Source: Pseudanabaena sp. (GTDB taxonomy: Bacteria > Cyanobacteriota > Cyanobacteriia > Pseudanabaenales > Pseudanabaenaceae). Taken from it: DNA of 64,000 nucleotides. The notes below the pieces were generated by a model. That model had not been told where the DNA came from. It was given only the letters and a program-made list of their open reading frames with translations, and did no database searches. Every line of letters starts with the position of its first letter. Within the stretch, counting starts at the first letter, position 1. This document shows, piece after piece, positions 8,731-18,441 of the stretch. The stretch is from positions 62,001 to 126,000 of the forward strand of contig QBLS01000004.1 of NCBI GenBank assembly GCA_003249015.1, in the 5' to 3' direction. The translations under genes and the position numbers were made by a program.

Positions 8731-9183
8731 ATGGCTACCTCACCTTACAAAAATTTTTTTAAAGCCCTCCAAGTCACCGCGATCGCCATCCTTCTGTGCT
8801 TTTGCTCTTTAGCTATCACGCCCTCAGCATCAGCAACAGTACAAATAAAGTTAACCGATCTAACCTACGAGCCATGTACAGGCGATGCTGGTAAAAACAT
8901 GGTCTTGGGTGGCGGAGTTATGTCCGCCAAGTGTTATGTAGTTAAGGGTGTAGCGAGTAACCCATCTGGTAAGGTCGTTTACAATGCAGACATTTTTGGG
9001 CGTATTTATGATGCTAACGGTAATGATGCTATGCCCGAAAGGACAAGGCTAGGTGCTGTCGATGAAATCCCTGCTGGTAAAAGTGATTTTCAGCTCATGA
9101 TAGCTGTCCCTGCCGAACAACCCGAACCCCTTGACCTAAGGCAGTTTAAAGCATCAGGATTTGCAGGTAAAGTTAGACGCTAA
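8731..9183 (+). CDS. Exported (probably lumenal or periplasmic) protein, unknown
   Basis: 150 residues from the ATG at 8731. The N-terminus is a signal peptide (hydrophobic ~14-30, cleavage near ASA-TVQ). The mature part contains VKGVASNPSGKVVYNADIFGRIYDANGN, a beta-sandwich pattern like FxLYD-type domains, with two cysteines (CTGD, AKCYV) that could form a disulfide. It ends FKASGFAGKVRR. Probably conserved in cyanobacteria; function unknown to me. Divergent from psbK. Confidence 0.75.
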   Translation: MATSPYKNFFKALQVTAIAILLCFCSLAITPSASATVQIKLTDLTYEPCTGDAGKNMVLGGGVMSAKCYVVKGVASNPSGKVVYNADIFGRIYDANGNDAMPERTRLGAVDEIPAGKSDFQLMIAVPAEQPEPLDLRQFKASGFAGKVRR

Positions 9184-9211
9184 CAAAGCAAAATTAGCTT
9201 CTAACCAGATC

Positions 9212-9260
9212 GCCCCCTAAGGGAGCGGCAGCAAATAGCGCCGCTGCTCCCTTAAGGGGC
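9212..9260. terminator. Hairpin after the 8731 gene
   Basis: GCCCCCTAAGGGAGC at 9212 pairs imperfectly with GCTCCCTTAAGGGGC ending 9260, followed by TTT. The centre holds a GCGCCGC-type motif like the other palindromes of the window. Confidence 0.65.
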
Positions 9261-9333
9261 TTTGATATAAGATGTAAGTACGTCAGTATGGCAAAATCAT
9301 AAGACTAAAACTTTCTGAATCAATATCAAAAAT

Positions 9334-9609
9334 ATGGCTGTTAAAGTTCTCATTCCGACACCCCTGCAACAATTAACCAACAATCAAGCCACAGTAGAAT
9401 GTGCTGGCGCTTCGGTTAAAGAAATTATCGACTCCCTAGAAGACAACTGCCCTGGCATCAAAGCTCGCATTTGTGACGATCAAGGTAATTTGCGCCGCTT
9501 TGTTAACTTTTATGTCAATAGCGAAGACATCCGCTTCCTAGATGGGGCGAATACCTCTCTTAGTGATGGCGATGAAGTCAGCATTATTCCTGCGATCGCT
9601 GGCGGCTAA
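9334..9609 (+). CDS. ThiS/MoaD-like ubiquitin-fold sulfur carrier
   Basis: 91 residues of beta-grasp fold: [17 protein letters not shown], a helix near [30 protein letters not shown] at the end. The C-terminal Gly-Gly is the site activated to thiocarboxylate in this family. No thiamine or molybdenum-cofactor gene lies beside it. A CysO-like role in cysteine or other sulfur transfer is possible; the partner is not visible. Followed by a GC-rich terminator. Confidence 0.85.
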   Translation: MAVKVLIPTPLQQLTNNQATVECAGASVKEIIDSLEDNCPGIKARICDDQGNLRRFVNFYVNSEDIRFLDGANTSLSDGDEVSIIPAIAGG

Positions 9610-9616
9610 ATCTAAT

Positions 9617-9649
9617 AAAAAAGCGGTGCATCGCGCCGCTTTTTTTAAT
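9617..9649. terminator. Terminator between convergent ThiS-like gene and 9645 gene
   Basis: A-tract, AGCGGTGC/GCGCCGCT stem (one G-T pair) and a run of T: a bidirectional intrinsic terminator. Confidence 0.8.
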
Positions 9650-10202
9650 TATTAGAAATTGATTCGACGTATGGAGCGATGTACTTACGACCCCTCTCAA
9701 TGTAGTAAGTTGAAAATAGCGACTCAAACTCTAGCTTTACAAGATCCATTGCCGAATTTAGGCGATCGCGCCCATAGACAAAAAACTGAGCAACGGAGAG
9801 TGCATAGTATTCTCTTTCTTGATCTTCCATATTTTTCTTAAAGGCATCTTGGTAAATCTGCCTTATTTCGCGCATTAACTGATTGGTAGATTCTTGAAAA
9901 CTAATGCATCTGCCACTAGGTAAGTCGATCCTTTGATTATTCATAAATCCGATCACCCTTTGCATACACTCACGGGTCTGCTCAACCGTCAAGCAGTTTT
10001 CATCATTCCTTCTAAAAGCCCATTGGGTACAACCATTTGTAACTTCTAGCACTCTGATTATTGCTAACTTATCTAGCTCTTCTGACTCAATTTTTTGCAG
10101 CTCTTGAATATGAAATTCAATACGCTGCTTAAAGCCCTGAAAATCAGACTCAAAATATTCTGTCAGTTCTCTGATTTGAGCTAACTTTTGCCAATCAAAC
10201 AT
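9645..10202 (-). CDS. Helical protein, unknown
   Basis: 185 residues from the ATG at 10202 (MFDWQKLAQIREL), preceded by GAGAGG; a TTG six codons earlier is less likely. Entirely helical and charged, without membrane or signal segments. Two cysteines in NGCTQWAFRRNDENC. No family recognised. Orientation is opposite to its neighbours. Confidence 0.6.
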   Translation of the reverse strand: MFDWQKLAQIRELTEYFESDFQGFKQRIEFHIQELQKIESEELDKLAIIRVLEVTNGCTQWAFRRNDENCLTVEQTRECMQRVIGFMNNQRIDLPSGRCISFQESTNQLMREIRQIYQDAFKKNMEDQEREYYALSVAQFFVYGRDRLNSAMDLVKLEFESLFSTYYIERGRKYIAPYVESISNN

Positions 10203-10265
10203 GATGGGATTGCCTCTCAACTATACGCTTTACGCTAAACCATCGCTATGCCACTTAGGTTAGTT

Positions 10266-10393
10266 AAACCCAAGAAAAGGGTGGTAGCGCTTCGTGCCAC
10301 CACCCTTTTTTTGAGTTTTTGTATCCTAACAAGACTGGCGACAGAATTGTTTTTTGCAAGCGCAGCTTCGCCGCGCTTGCAAAAAACAATTCT
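10266..10393. repeat. Two palindromes plus a family E end
   Basis: Hairpin 1 (about 10266-10318): AAACCCAAGAAAAGGGTGG paired with CCACCCTTTTTTTTGAG, centre GCGCTTCG. A family E end CTAACAAGACTGGCGACAG follows (10325-10343). Hairpin 2: arms 10343-10363 and 10373-10393 are perfect complements around AGCTTCGCC. No gene in 10203-10490. Confidence 0.7.
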
Positions 10394-10490
10394 ATGGTTT
10401 GCTACCGAGTTTATTAGCTTGCTATAAAATAGCAGTGGAGTGTCGCGCCTGACGCAGTACTTCATTAACATTTTCAGACGACTGGGTACA

Positions 10491-12422
10491 ATGGGCGATT
10501 CAAAGGGTAATTTACTAAATTCAGCTAACCAAGTTCAATTTTTGGATGAATTTGAGGTAATCATTGTCGGCGCAGGTCATGCGGGCTGTGAAGCAGCTCT
10601 TGCCTCCGCAAGAATGGGGCGCAAAACCATGTTACTTACCCTTAATCTGGATCGGATCGCTTGGCAACCCTGTAACCCTGCTGTTGGTGGACCAGCCAAA
10701 TCGCAACTCGTCCATGAAGTCGATGCCCTCGGTGGGGAAATTGGCAAAATCACCGATCGCACTTACTTACAAAAAAGAATCCTCAATAGTTCTCGTGGTC
10801 CGGCAGTATGGGCATTACGAGCGCAAACTGACAAACGCGAATATGCTGCCGAAATGAAAACGGTGGTCGAAAATGAACCGAACTTATCCGTGAGGGAAGG
10901 TACGGTCATTAATATATTGCTAGATGCTAATCAAGCGATTGTCGGTGTGGAAACCCAATTTGGGGTGGGCTATGCTTGCAAAGCCGTGATTTTGACCACA
11001 GGCACATTTCTCAATGGCAAGATCTGGGTGGGAAATCGCTCTATGTCGGCGGGACGGGCGGGCGAATTTGCCGTGGAAGGGCTTACGGAAACTCTAAATG
11101 CTCTAGGTTTTGTCACCGATCGCTTAAAGACAGGTACTCCTGCGCGAGTTGATCGCCGCAGTGTTGACTATAGTCAAATGGAGGTTCAACCTTCGGATAC
11201 AGAACAGAACTGGTTCAGTTTTGATCCGAGTGCATGGGTGGAGCGGGAGCAGATGAATTGCTACTTGACGCGCACCACGGCGGAGACGCATCGGATTATT
11301 CGAGAAAATCTGCACCTTACGCCTGTATATGGTGGTTTTATTGATGCTAAGGGTCCCCGATACTGTCCCAGTATCGAAGATAAAATCGTTCGATTCGCTG
11401 ATAAGGAAAGTCATCAAATTTTTATTGAACCAGAAGGTCGCGATATTCCTGAACTCTACATTCAAGGCTTCTCTACAGGAATGCCCGAAAACATTCAATT
11501 GCAGATGCTGCGAACCCTCCCAGGACTCGAAAACTGTCATATGCTCCGCGCCGCCTATGCTGTGGAATATGACTACATTCCTGCGACCCAGTGCTATCCC
11601 ACCTTGATGACTAAATTGATTGAAGGGCTGTTTTGTGCAGGTCAAATTAATGGAACTACGGGCTATGAAGAAGCCGCCGCGCAGGGTTTAGTCGCGGGGA
11701 TGAATGCGGCTCTGTTTGTGCAAAATCGCGAAATGGTAGTATTGCCGAGGGCAAGTAGTTACATCGGAACATTAATCGATGATCTCTGTACAAAGGAACT
11801 GCGTGAACCCTATCGAATGTTGACCAGTCGTTCAGAATACCGTTTGATTTTGCGTTCTGATAATGCTGATCGCCGTCTGACTCCAATTGGTCGGGAAATC
11901 GGTCTAGTCAATGATCGTCGTTGGCAGTTATTTTGCGATAAACAGGAACGAGTTTATGCAGAAGTGGAGAGACTCAATCAAACTCGCGTGAAAGAAAAGG
12001 AAGAACTGGGGCAACGCATTACTGCGGAAACTGGTGAGGTTATTCGCGGAGCCATTACGTTGTCAGATCTATTGCGTCGTCCCAAGTTTAACTATGCAGA
12101 ACTAATTCACTATGGGCTAGCTGATCCAAATCTCAATCGTTTTGAGCGTCTTGCGGCTGAGATTGAGGTCAAGTATGTGGGCTACATTCAGCGTCAAGAG
12201 CATCAGATCGAAGAGGTCGCCAAGCATAGCGATCGCAAACTGCCTTTGGATATTAATTACAATGCGATCGAAACTCTGTCTAAGGAGTCGCGAGAAAAAC
12301 TTAGCAAAATTCGTCCAATGACTATCGGTCAAGCAAGCCGCATCGGTGGAGTCAATCCTGCGGATGTGAATGCATTATTAGTTTATCTAGAGATTCAACA
12401 TCGCCTTACTGCCAAAAAGTGA
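10491..12422 (+). CDS. mnmG: tRNA uridine-5-carboxymethylaminomethyl modification enzyme
   Basis: FAD enzyme (GidA) that with MnmE modifies U34 of certain tRNAs. 643 residues from the ATG at 10491; the frame opens at a GTG at 10440 but the 17 extra residues are not family-like. Motifs: [19 protein letters not shown] (FAD-binding), [43 protein letters not shown] and the C-terminal [34 protein letters not shown] that binds MnmE/tRNA. Complete. Confidence 0.96.
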   Translation: MGDSKGNLLNSANQVQFLDEFEVIIVGAGHAGCEAALASARMGRKTMLLTLNLDRIAWQPCNPAVGGPAKSQLVHEVDALGGEIGKITDRTYLQKRILNSSRGPAVWALRAQTDKREYAAEMKTVVENEPNLSVREGTVINILLDANQAIVGVETQFGVGYACKAVILTTGTFLNGKIWVGNRSMSAGRAGEFAVEGLTETLNALGFVTDRLKTGTPARVDRRSVDYSQMEVQPSDTEQNWFSFDPSAWVEREQMNCYLTRTTAETHRIIRENLHLTPVYGGFIDAKGPRYCPSIEDKIVRFADKESHQIFIEPEGRDIPELYIQGFSTGMPENIQLQMLRTLPGLENCHMLRAAYAVEYDYIPATQCYPTLMTKLIEGLFCAGQINGTTGYEEAAAQGLVAGMNAALFVQNREMVVLPRASSYIGTLIDDLCTKELREPYRMLTSRSEYRLILRSDNADRRLTPIGREIGLVNDRRWQLFCDKQERVYAEVERLNQTRVKEKEELGQRITAETGEVIRGAITLSDLLRRPKFNYAELIHYGLADPNLNRFERLAAEIEVKYVGYIQRQEHQIEEVAKHSDRKLPLDINYNAIETLSKESREKLSKIRPMTIGQASRIGGVNPADVNALLVYLEIQHRLTAKK

Positions 12423-12459
12423 GAATCCCAAAAAATTGATACAAAATACCACCAAACAC

Positions 12460-12687
12460 ATGACTAAGTTACTTCAAAAAGCCTTCACAGAAGCTCAAAA
12501 GCTTTCAAACAACCTTCAAGATGAAATTGCACTTCAATTACTAAAAGATATTCAGAATGAGTTGAATTGGCAAGAAACTTTATCTAATCCTGATAGCGAT
12601 CTGGGAACATTTCAGCAAATGGCTCAGGCAGCTATAAGAGAGGATGATATGGGAAAAACCATAGAAAAAGGCTTTGGACAGGAATAA
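12460..12687 (+). CDS. Antitoxin-like protein of a RelE-type pair
   Basis: 75 residues from the ATG at 12460 (MTKLLQKAFTEAQKL). Helical, with ALQLLKDIQNELNWQETL, typical of small antitoxins of cyanobacterial RelE/HigB pairs. The stop TAA overlaps the ATG of the next gene by one base, so the two are translationally coupled. Only 37 bases after mnmG, so partial read-through from mnmG is possible. Confidence 0.75.
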   Translation: MTKLLQKAFTEAQKLSNNLQDEIALQLLKDIQNELNWQETLSNPDSDLGTFQQMAQAAIREDDMGKTIEKGFGQE

Positions 12688-12962
12688 TGCGATCATCTAG
12701 AACCAAAGATTTCGAGAAACTATTTGTAAATTTACCTCAGCGAGTCAAAGAAACTACGAAGAAAAACTATGAACTGTGGAAAGACAATCCATCTCATCCG
12801 AGTCTAGAGTTTAAGGAAGTTATCCATAATCAAAATATTTGGTCTGTCAGGGTAGGCATTGGCTGGCGAGCTTTAGGCATAGTTAAACCACAAGAAGAAA
12901 AAATTGTTTGGTTTTGGATAGGATCACACGCTGAATATGACAATATCCTAAAAAGGAAATAG
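12687..12962 (+). CDS. RelE/HigB-like toxin
   Basis: 91 residues. RTKDFEKLFVNLPQRVKETTKKNYELWKDNPSHPSLEFKEV, then IWSVRVGIGWRALGIV and VWFWIGSHAEYDNIL: the fold and spacing of RelE-superfamily mRNA interferases, with a conserved basic/aromatic core and a terminal H-x-x-Y. Toxin partner of the preceding gene. Family known to cleave mRNA at the ribosome; activity here is inference. Confidence 0.8.
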   Translation: MRSSRTKDFEKLFVNLPQRVKETTKKNYELWKDNPSHPSLEFKEVIHNQNIWSVRVGIGWRALGIVKPQEEKIVWFWIGSHAEYDNILKRK

Positions 12963-13170
12963 TAATTATCAATAATGAAAACTAAAGGATCACGCAAAAG
13001 CCGAAATCCGAGTTATACCTGACAGTCATTGTCGATCAAAGGAAACACAAGAATAAATTTGAAAGGTACAGCTCTAACATCAATGTCAAAAGAACTTATT
13101 GCAATATATCTGTAACGACAGCTATACAATTGAATGAGTACAGATAATTAGTTAAGGTGTAGCGATTAGT

Positions 13171-14322
13171 ATGGGGCGATTAGGAGTTTTATTATTGAAT
13201 CTTGGCGGGCCCGACAAACTCGAAGATGTTCGTCCATTTCTGTATAACCTATTTGCAGATCCAGAAATTATTCGTTTACCTTCACCCCTACTACAAGCGC
13301 CCCTAGCTTGGTTAATCTCTACGTTACGCGCCAAAAAATCTCGCGAAAACTATAAAAAAATTGGTGGCGGCTCCCCCCTGCGGCGCATCACTGAAGCACA
13401 AGGCGAAGCCCTGAAAACCCAGCTTCAGCAAAACGGCTACGAGGCAAAGGTCTACATCGGAATGCGCTACTGGCATCCCTTCACCGAAGAGGCGATCGCC
13501 AAAATCAAACAGGACGCGATCGAAGACCTCGTAATTCTGCCTTTGTATCCTCAGTTTTCGATTAGTACCACGGGTTCGAGTTTGCGACTGCTCGATCGCC
13601 TTTGGCAAAGTGATCCTGAATTGCAGAAAATCAAATACACCATTGTGCCTTCTTGGTACAACCACGACGGTTATTTACAGTCAATGGCTGATTTGATTTC
13701 TAAGACCTTAGACAAAGTTGAAAACCCCAGCACTGCTCATATTTTCTTTAGTGCCCATGGTGTGCCTGTTAGCTACATCGAAGAGGCTGGCGATCCCTAT
13801 CAAAAAGAGATTGAAGCCTGTGCTGCCTTGATCATGCAAAAGCTAAATCGCCCTAATCCTTACAAACTTGCCTACCAGAGTCGTGTTGGGCCTGTTGAAT
13901 GGCTACAGCCATACACCGACGCAGCGATCAAAGAACTTGCCCAAAAAAATGTTAAAGAATTAGTTGTAGTGCCGATTAGCTTTGTATCTGAGCACATAGA
14001 AACCCTCGAAGAAATTGATGGCGAGTACCGCGAAATCGCAGAACACGCAGGAATTAAAACCTTTGCCAGAGTACCAGCCCCTGACGCAGATCCAACTTTT
14101 ATTAAGGCTTTGTTTGATATTGTGGTGAGTGCTTTGGGCGATCGCCAAATCTCTTTTTCGGAAACTATCCAACCCCAAAAAGATACGAAGCTATACCCTC
14201 AAGAGGGTTGGGAATGGGGAATGACTCCCTCTGCGGAAATTTGGAATGGACGTTTAGCAATGTTAGGTTTTTTGATCCTATTACTACAGCTATGGCTAGG
14301 TCGTAGCCTAATATTACAATAA
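13171..14322 (+). CDS. hemH: Ferrochelatase with C-terminal chlorophyll-binding motif
   Basis: Inserts Fe2+ into protoporphyrin IX. 383 residues. Catalytic core: [29 protein letters not shown], the active-site histidine in [20 protein letters not shown] and [14 protein letters not shown]. The tail 347-383 ([21 protein letters not shown]) is a single-helix LHC/CAB motif (ExxNGRxAM), the fusion typical of cyanobacterial and plastid type II ferrochelatases. ATG at 13171. Convergent with ho1. Confidence 0.96.
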   Translation: MGRLGVLLLNLGGPDKLEDVRPFLYNLFADPEIIRLPSPLLQAPLAWLISTLRAKKSRENYKKIGGGSPLRRITEAQGEALKTQLQQNGYEAKVYIGMRYWHPFTEEAIAKIKQDAIEDLVILPLYPQFSISTTGSSLRLLDRLWQSDPELQKIKYTIVPSWYNHDGYLQSMADLISKTLDKVENPSTAHIFFSAHGVPVSYIEEAGDPYQKEIEACAALIMQKLNRPNPYKLAYQSRVGPVEWLQPYTDAAIKELAQKNVKELVVVPISFVSEHIETLEEIDGEYREIAEHAGIKTFARVPAPDADPTFIKALFDIVVSALGDRQISFSETIQPQKDTKLYPQEGWEWGMTPSAEIWNGRLAMLGFLILLLQLWLGRSLILQ

Positions 14323-14357
14323 CAAATAAAGCGGCGCATTGCGCCGCTTTATTTGTT
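14321..14357. terminator. Palindromic terminator after hemH
   Basis: Arms 14321-14337 and 14341-14357 are perfect complements (AACAAATAAAGCGGCGC) around ATT, followed by TTTT. It begins within the hemH stop codon. Confidence 0.88.
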
Positions 14358-14411
14358 TTTTAGCAATTGGTATCACTTGCTTATTAGATTTGAGCGCGAA
14401 GCCCTGTAGAA

Positions 14412-15146
14412 CTAACTAACAGCTTTAGACGCAGGACGAACGGAATTCTGCTTGGGTTCACCCTTGAACTTAGAGACCAAAGAGTTCCAGCCAAACTTAG
14501 TCAAAGCTAGTAGCCAGTTACCTTCCAACTCACGGAACATAGCCATATTCATGTGAAAAGAAGCATTGGCTTCTTCGACAATGCGATCGGCAGTGGCGGC
14601 ATCGATGGGCAGAGTGTCGAGAGCTTGGCGATAGTTCTTTTTGAACTCGCCGTGATTGCGGATATCATCAAACTCATAAAAGGCAGTACCACTGCCTTCT
14701 TCCAAGCCCATAGATTCTTTGGCAATCTTTTTGAGAATTTGCCCACCAGAAAGATCGCCCATGTAACGAGTATAGGCATGGGCAACTAGCAACACTGGGT
14801 CATTAGCCGAAATTTCACGAATGCGCTCGAGATACTTGACACAAGCGGGCGTAGGCTTGACGGACTCGCGCCAGTTGGAACCAAAATAAAACAACATATC
14901 CAATTCCAGACTCTTTTCACGCCAAAGCTCACGGTAATAGAGCTTGCTCAAGACAGGGTCGTTCTTATGTACTTCAAACTCAGCTTCGATCGCCTGATAG
15001 ACAAAGTATAGGTTTCCGACGAGTCGGCTATAAGAGGTCTTATCAACTACACCTTTTAAAAAGCATTTGATAAAGTCTGTGCTCTCAGCGGCTGAGTGAG
15101 ATTTTTGCGTGCCTACACGCAAAAGTGTTGCTAAACCTTGGCTCAT
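14412..15146 (-). CDS. ho1: Heme oxygenase (biliverdin-forming)
   Basis: Opens heme to biliverdin IX-alpha, the precursor of phycobilins and phytochrome chromophore, using ferredoxin. 244 residues. Heme-ligand histidine H17 in LRVGTQKSHSAAEST; distal helix with YMGDLSGGQILKKI; NASFHMNMAMFRELE near the end. ATG at 15146. Neighbour of hemH in convergent orientation, so both handle the same heme pool though not in one operon. Confidence 0.95.
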   Translation of the reverse strand: MSQGLATLLRVGTQKSHSAAESTDFIKCFLKGVVDKTSYSRLVGNLYFVYQAIEAEFEVHKNDPVLSKLYYRELWREKSLELDMLFYFGSNWRESVKPTPACVKYLERIREISANDPVLLVAHAYTRYMGDLSGGQILKKIAKESMGLEEGSGTAFYEFDDIRNHGEFKKNYRQALDTLPIDAATADRIVEEANASFHMNMAMFRELEGNWLLALTKFGWNSLVSKFKGEPKQNSVRPASKAVS

Positions 15147-15609
15147 GGATTCTCCTAAACTTTTAATAAATTTATGTTATGTATTTGCTCAATCAGACTT
15201 GATACTTCGCTCAGCCAACTTTGGCTAAGCGAAGTATCAAGTCTGAGTTTGAGTGCGAAGCGCTGTAAGAGTAATTATAAAAATATATGCTGGAATAAAT
15301 TAGTTGGCATAATTGCAAGTCAAAGACATAAGGGCGCTTAACCCAAGATTTGACATAGGTTTTAATTATATAAGCCAACATATAGACAAATTTTTACTCC
15401 GTAACAAATTTTCATCTACCACTGCAACCATATAATGTAGCTAGCATCTACTAATTTTATGGATCCAAGTAGCTAAGCGTAATTAAGTATCAAAACCAAG
15501 ACCTGCGGTGCACGCGCCGCAGGTCTTAGATCTGGTTTTTAATTAAATTGCGGAACCTATACGCCATAAATTAGAATTTAGTCAAGACAGCTTGAAGAGG
15601 TAATTCATC
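15147..15609. other. Promoter and repeat spacer between ho1 and ndhC
   Basis: No gene seen. Holds a family B palindrome (15193-15218 paired with 15221-15246, cores CGCTCAGCC/GGCTAAGCG) and a family D element (15467-15552): left end AAGTAGCTAAGCGTAATTAA, core AGACCTGCGG/CCGCAGGTCT. Divergent promoters of ho1 and the ndhCKJ operon must lie here; I cannot assign their boxes. Confidence 0.65.
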
Positions 15610-15969
15610 TTGGTTTTAAGCGGATACGAATACCTGCTGGTATTCATCATTATTTGTACGCTCGTTCCACTGTCGGGATTGGCATTGTCAGGGCTACTAA
15701 GCCCAAAGCAGTCAGGAGCCGCAGGTCGCACTACCTATGAATCTGGTTGCGAGCCCATTGGCGGGGCTTGGATTCAGTTCAATATTCGCTATTATATGTT
15801 CGCCTTAGCTTTCGTAATCTTTGACGTAGAAACCGTATTTCTCTACCCTTGGGCGATCGCATTTAGTAAACTAGGTTTACTAGCTTTTGTTGAAGCACTT
15901 GTATTTATTAGCATCCTCGTACTAGGTCTAGTCTACGCTTGGAGAAAAGGAGCCTTAGAATGGTCATGA
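15610..15969 (+). CDS. ndhC: NDH-1 subunit 3 (NdhC)
   Basis: Three-helix membrane subunit of the photosynthetic NDH-1 complex in thylakoids. 119 residues. Conserved [26 protein letters not shown] and [10 protein letters not shown] loops, and the C-terminal [11 protein letters not shown]. The start is TTG at 15610, supported by GAAGAGG nine bases upstream and by the usual first residues ([11 protein letters not shown]). First gene of ndhC-ndhK-ndhJ. Confidence 0.95.
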   Translation: MVLSGYEYLLVFIIICTLVPLSGLALSGLLSPKQSGAAGRTTYESGCEPIGGAWIQFNIRYYMFALAFVIFDVETVFLYPWAIAFSKLGLLAFVEALVFISILVLGLVYAWRKGALEWS

Positions 15970-16706
15970 AATCTGAAAATGTTGGCTTGGACTTCTCCAT
16001 TGAAGAACAAACCCAACGCCTAATCAACCCTGCAGAAAAGCCTCAAGTTACACAAGACTTGTCGAATAATGTCATTTTGACCACTCTCAATGACCTCTAC
16101 AACTGGTCGAGAATGTCCAGTCTCTGGCCCATGCTCTACGGCACTAGCTGCTGTTTCATTGAGTTTGCCGCCATGATTGGCTCCAGATTTGACTTTGACA
16201 GATTTGGACTACTGCCCCGTTCTAGCCCTCGTCAGGCTGACCTGATCATCACCGCAGGAACCGTAACGATGAAGATGGCTCCTGCTCTTGTCCGTCTCTA
16301 CGAACAAATGCAAGAACCTAAGTATGTTATTGCCATGGGCGCTTGCACGATCACAGGGGGAATGTTTAGTACTGACTCCTATACGACCGTTCGCGGTGTA
16401 GATAAGTTAATTCCTGTTGATGTGTATATCCCTGGTTGCCCTCCCCGCCCTGAAGCAATTATGGATGCAATTATTAAATTGCGCAAAAAGATTGGCACAG
16501 AGGGTTTTCAAGAAAGAGCTAATCTTGATCGCATCCATCGCTACTATGCGGTGAAGCATGAAATGAAGGTAGTTAGCCCCATCTTGACAGGGAAATATCT
16601 AGAGATGCCTAGTCGCATGGCTCCACCACAAGAGCTAGTTGAATCTGGTATTCCATTGCCTGCATTACAAATGGCTCAAAAGGAGGTTGAAACCCTTGGC
16701 AGATAA
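15960..16706 (+). CDS. ndhK: NDH-1 subunit K (NdhK), Fe-S cluster N2 protein
   Basis: Carries the terminal 4Fe-4S cluster next to the plastoquinone site. Cluster ligands are visible in [28 protein letters not shown] and [13 protein letters not shown]. 248 residues from the ATG at 15960, which has AAGGAG seven bases upstream and overlaps the ndhC end by 10 bases; an in-frame TTG at 15939 lies inside ndhC. Translationally coupled to ndhC. Confidence 0.95.
   Translation: MVMKSENVGLDFSIEEQTQRLINPAEKPQVTQDLSNNVILTTLNDLYNWSRMSSLWPMLYGTSCCFIEFAAMIGSRFDFDRFGLLPRSSPRQADLIITAGTVTMKMAPALVRLYEQMQEPKYVIAMGACTITGGMFSTDSYTTVRGVDKLIPVDVYIPGCPPRPEAIMDAIIKLRKKIGTEGFQERANLDRIHRYYAVKHEMKVVSPILTGKYLEMPSRMAPPQELVESGIPLPALQMAQKEVETLGR
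16679..16687 (+). promoter_or_regulatory. Shine-Dalgarno of ndhJ inside ndhK
   Basis: AAAGGAGGT within the last codons of ndhK, eight bases before TTG at 16696. It selects this start over the in-frame ATG at 16639. Confidence 0.8.
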
Positions 16707-17247
16707 TACCGACAATCAAGAATCTCAAACTAATTCAGCGGCTCTTGCCACTGCGGAAGTCAATGCTCCAGTGTCACAGTGGCTAACAAGCAACGGCTTT
16801 GAACATGAGTTTCTAGGCTTAGATCATCAAGGAGTTCCCATTCTCAAAATTGATCGTCAGTTCTTGTTACCCTTCTCAACTGCGCTCTATGCCTACGGAT
16901 TTAACTACTTGATGTGTCAATGTGGCTATGATGCTGGTGCTGGTGACAGCTTGGTGAGCATGTATCACTTGGCAAAGTTGAGCGATGAAGGAATTTCTAA
17001 AAGCGATCGCCTTGAGGAAGTTCGCATTAAGGTATTTCTCCCTCGCGCCGATCCTCGTTGTCCATCGGTCTATTGGATCTGGAAAACTGCCGATTGGCAA
17101 GAGCGCGAAACCTTCGATATGTATGGCATTGTCTATGAGGGACATCCTAATTTAAAACGGATCTTGATGCCTGAAGACTGGATTGGCTATCCGATGCGAA
17201 AGGATTATGTCACTCCTGATTTTTACGAGTTACAGGACGCATATTAA
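16696..17247 (+). CDS. ndhJ: NDH-1 subunit J (NdhJ)
   Basis: Peripheral-arm subunit (complex I 30-kDa/NuoC family). 183 residues from TTG 16696 ([13 protein letters not shown]). The segment PLYxFxxxNDL-like motif is replaced by the family end [26 protein letters not shown], and WETFD-type [13 protein letters not shown] is present. Overlaps ndhK by 11 bases. The last codons and stop lie in the terminator arm. Confidence 0.94.
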   Translation: MADNTDNQESQTNSAALATAEVNAPVSQWLTSNGFEHEFLGLDHQGVPILKIDRQFLLPFSTALYAYGFNYLMCQCGYDAGAGDSLVSMYHLAKLSDEGISKSDRLEEVRIKVFLPRADPRCPSVYWIWKTADWQERETFDMYGIVYEGHPNLKRILMPEDWIGYPMRKDYVTPDFYELQDAY

Positions 17248-17290
17248 ATAAAGAAGCACCCATTCATTGGGTGCTTCTTTATTTAATATG
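17240..17290 (+). terminator. Terminator of the ndhCKJ operon, 23-bp arms
   Basis: Arms 17240-17262 and 17268-17290 are perfect complements around TTCAT; the left arm includes the ndhJ stop codon (17245-17247). Confidence 0.85.
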
Positions 17291-17323
17291 CGAGAGGCGA
17301 CGCGGAGCGCTGCCTTTTGCTTT

Positions 17324-18007
17324 TTAGGTGGATACAATATTAGCCCGTATCCATTTCCGAAATTCCCTTAAAGTTGCACTTTCTCCTAAAATTAAGCGCT
17401 GCTGCACATATTCCACAATTATCGCGGCAGGTAAATCAGGAAAAGCTAAACTTTTCTCAATTGCAATATATTCTTCATTCTGTAAAGCTAAAAATTCTAA
17501 ACTATAGCTATCATAGCGCCACACTTCGGGTATGCCTATCAAAGCATATATCGGTAAACGGCGATCGCTAGGATTGGTGATATCCACTTCCAAAACTAAG
17601 TCAGGCGGGGGATCTTGTCCGACAATAATTACTTCTTTATCTCGAATTTTTGGCTCATTTTGGATGTAATAACAAGAATCTGGCTCTGCTCCCAACTTTA
17701 ATTCTGGGATCTTCATCAGTAAGGAGCCAAGCTTTCGCAAATCAATTTCTAGTTCATCAGAAAATGCTCGAATTAAATCATCAATAAATCGATTACTACC
17801 TTCATGAAGTGAGAGGGGAGACATAATTTCTAAAGTGCCATTGAGATAATGAAATAGAGTTGTGCGGCGATCGCCTAGATCAGCGAGTAAACTCTCAAAG
17901 GTTTGCCAACTAATGTTGTGTAAGATCACGCGCTCTTCGGCAAGTTGTCTGTCTTGCACGGCAATTAAAGTTTGGGTATCAATTTTTCTGATTTTTGTGG
18001 CGGTCAT
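17324..18007 (-). CDS. Uma2/DUF820 family endonuclease-like protein
   Basis: 227 residues. Uma2 proteins have a PD-(D/E)xK nuclease-like fold and are very numerous in cyanobacteria; their cellular target is unknown. Features: WQTFESLLADLGDRRTTLFHYLNGTLEIMSPL (N-terminal helix and first strand), the acidic centre PPPDLVLEVDITNPSD, IPEVWRYD. ATG at 18007. Leftmost gene of the accessory island and on the same strand as the dynamin gene. Confidence 0.85.
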   Translation of the reverse strand: MTATKIRKIDTQTLIAVQDRQLAEERVILHNISWQTFESLLADLGDRRTTLFHYLNGTLEIMSPLSLHEGSNRFIDDLIRAFSDELEIDLRKLGSLLMKIPELKLGAEPDSCYYIQNEPKIRDKEVIIVGQDPPPDLVLEVDITNPSDRRLPIYALIGIPEVWRYDSYSLEFLALQNEEYIAIEKSLAFPDLPAAIIVEYVQQRLILGESATLREFRKWIRANIVST

Positions 18008-18042
18008 GGTGAGTTCCTGTACTTTAAATTTTTATTTTTTGC

Positions 18043-18441
18043 TTACATGAGCTGATTCTCAAGTTCAGGATATTTAGAAAATAAGTTGTCAACACTGGCA
18101 AGTTTGGCTTCATATTCTAAGGTGGTGGCAATAATTAGGCGATCAAAGGGATCTTTGTGAACGGGCGATAGGTTTACGGCTCTGACTGTAATTTCTGGAG
18201 TCAATGGCAATAAGTCGATTCCTGCGGGGGCTAGGGAATCAGTAAGCCAATCTTGAACGGGGATATGTATTGCTAATCTGCCTTTGTTATAGGCTAGAGC
18301 GATTTCATAGCAAGATATTGCTGACACTGCAACTATATCTGCTTGCCGAATTTGTTCTAGCCATTGCGCGGGAAAGCGCTCAAAACTCCCATTGATAAAC
18401 CAGAACCAAATATGGGTATCAAGAATTACCATTTCAGACAT
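18043..18441 (-). CDS. PIN-domain (VapC-like) toxin
   Basis: 132 residues. PIN ribonuclease fold with acidic catalytic residues in VILDTHIWFWF (D), ISCYEIALAYNKGRL (E), PVHKDPFDRLIIATTL (D-x-x-D) and LASVDN. Overlaps its upstream partner by 16 bases, the usual antitoxin-toxin coupling. RNase activity is known for the family. Confidence 0.88.
   Translation of the reverse strand: MSEMVILDTHIWFWFINGSFERFPAQWLEQIRQADIVAVSAISCYEIALAYNKGRLAIHIPVQDWLTDSLAPAGIDLLPLTPEITVRAVNLSPVHKDPFDRLIIATTLEYEAKLASVDNLFSKYPELENQLM

Noticed and set aside
11124-11645. 173-residue open frame antisense to mnmG
   Set aside because: Lies entirely in the shadow of a complete conserved gene; composition is that of a reverse-frame artefact.
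18026-18042. Third possible copy of the dynamin gene end (AAATTTTTATTTTTTGC)
   Set aside because: Only a low-complexity T-rich stretch matches; no GCGATCGC or coding similarity, so chance is sufficient.
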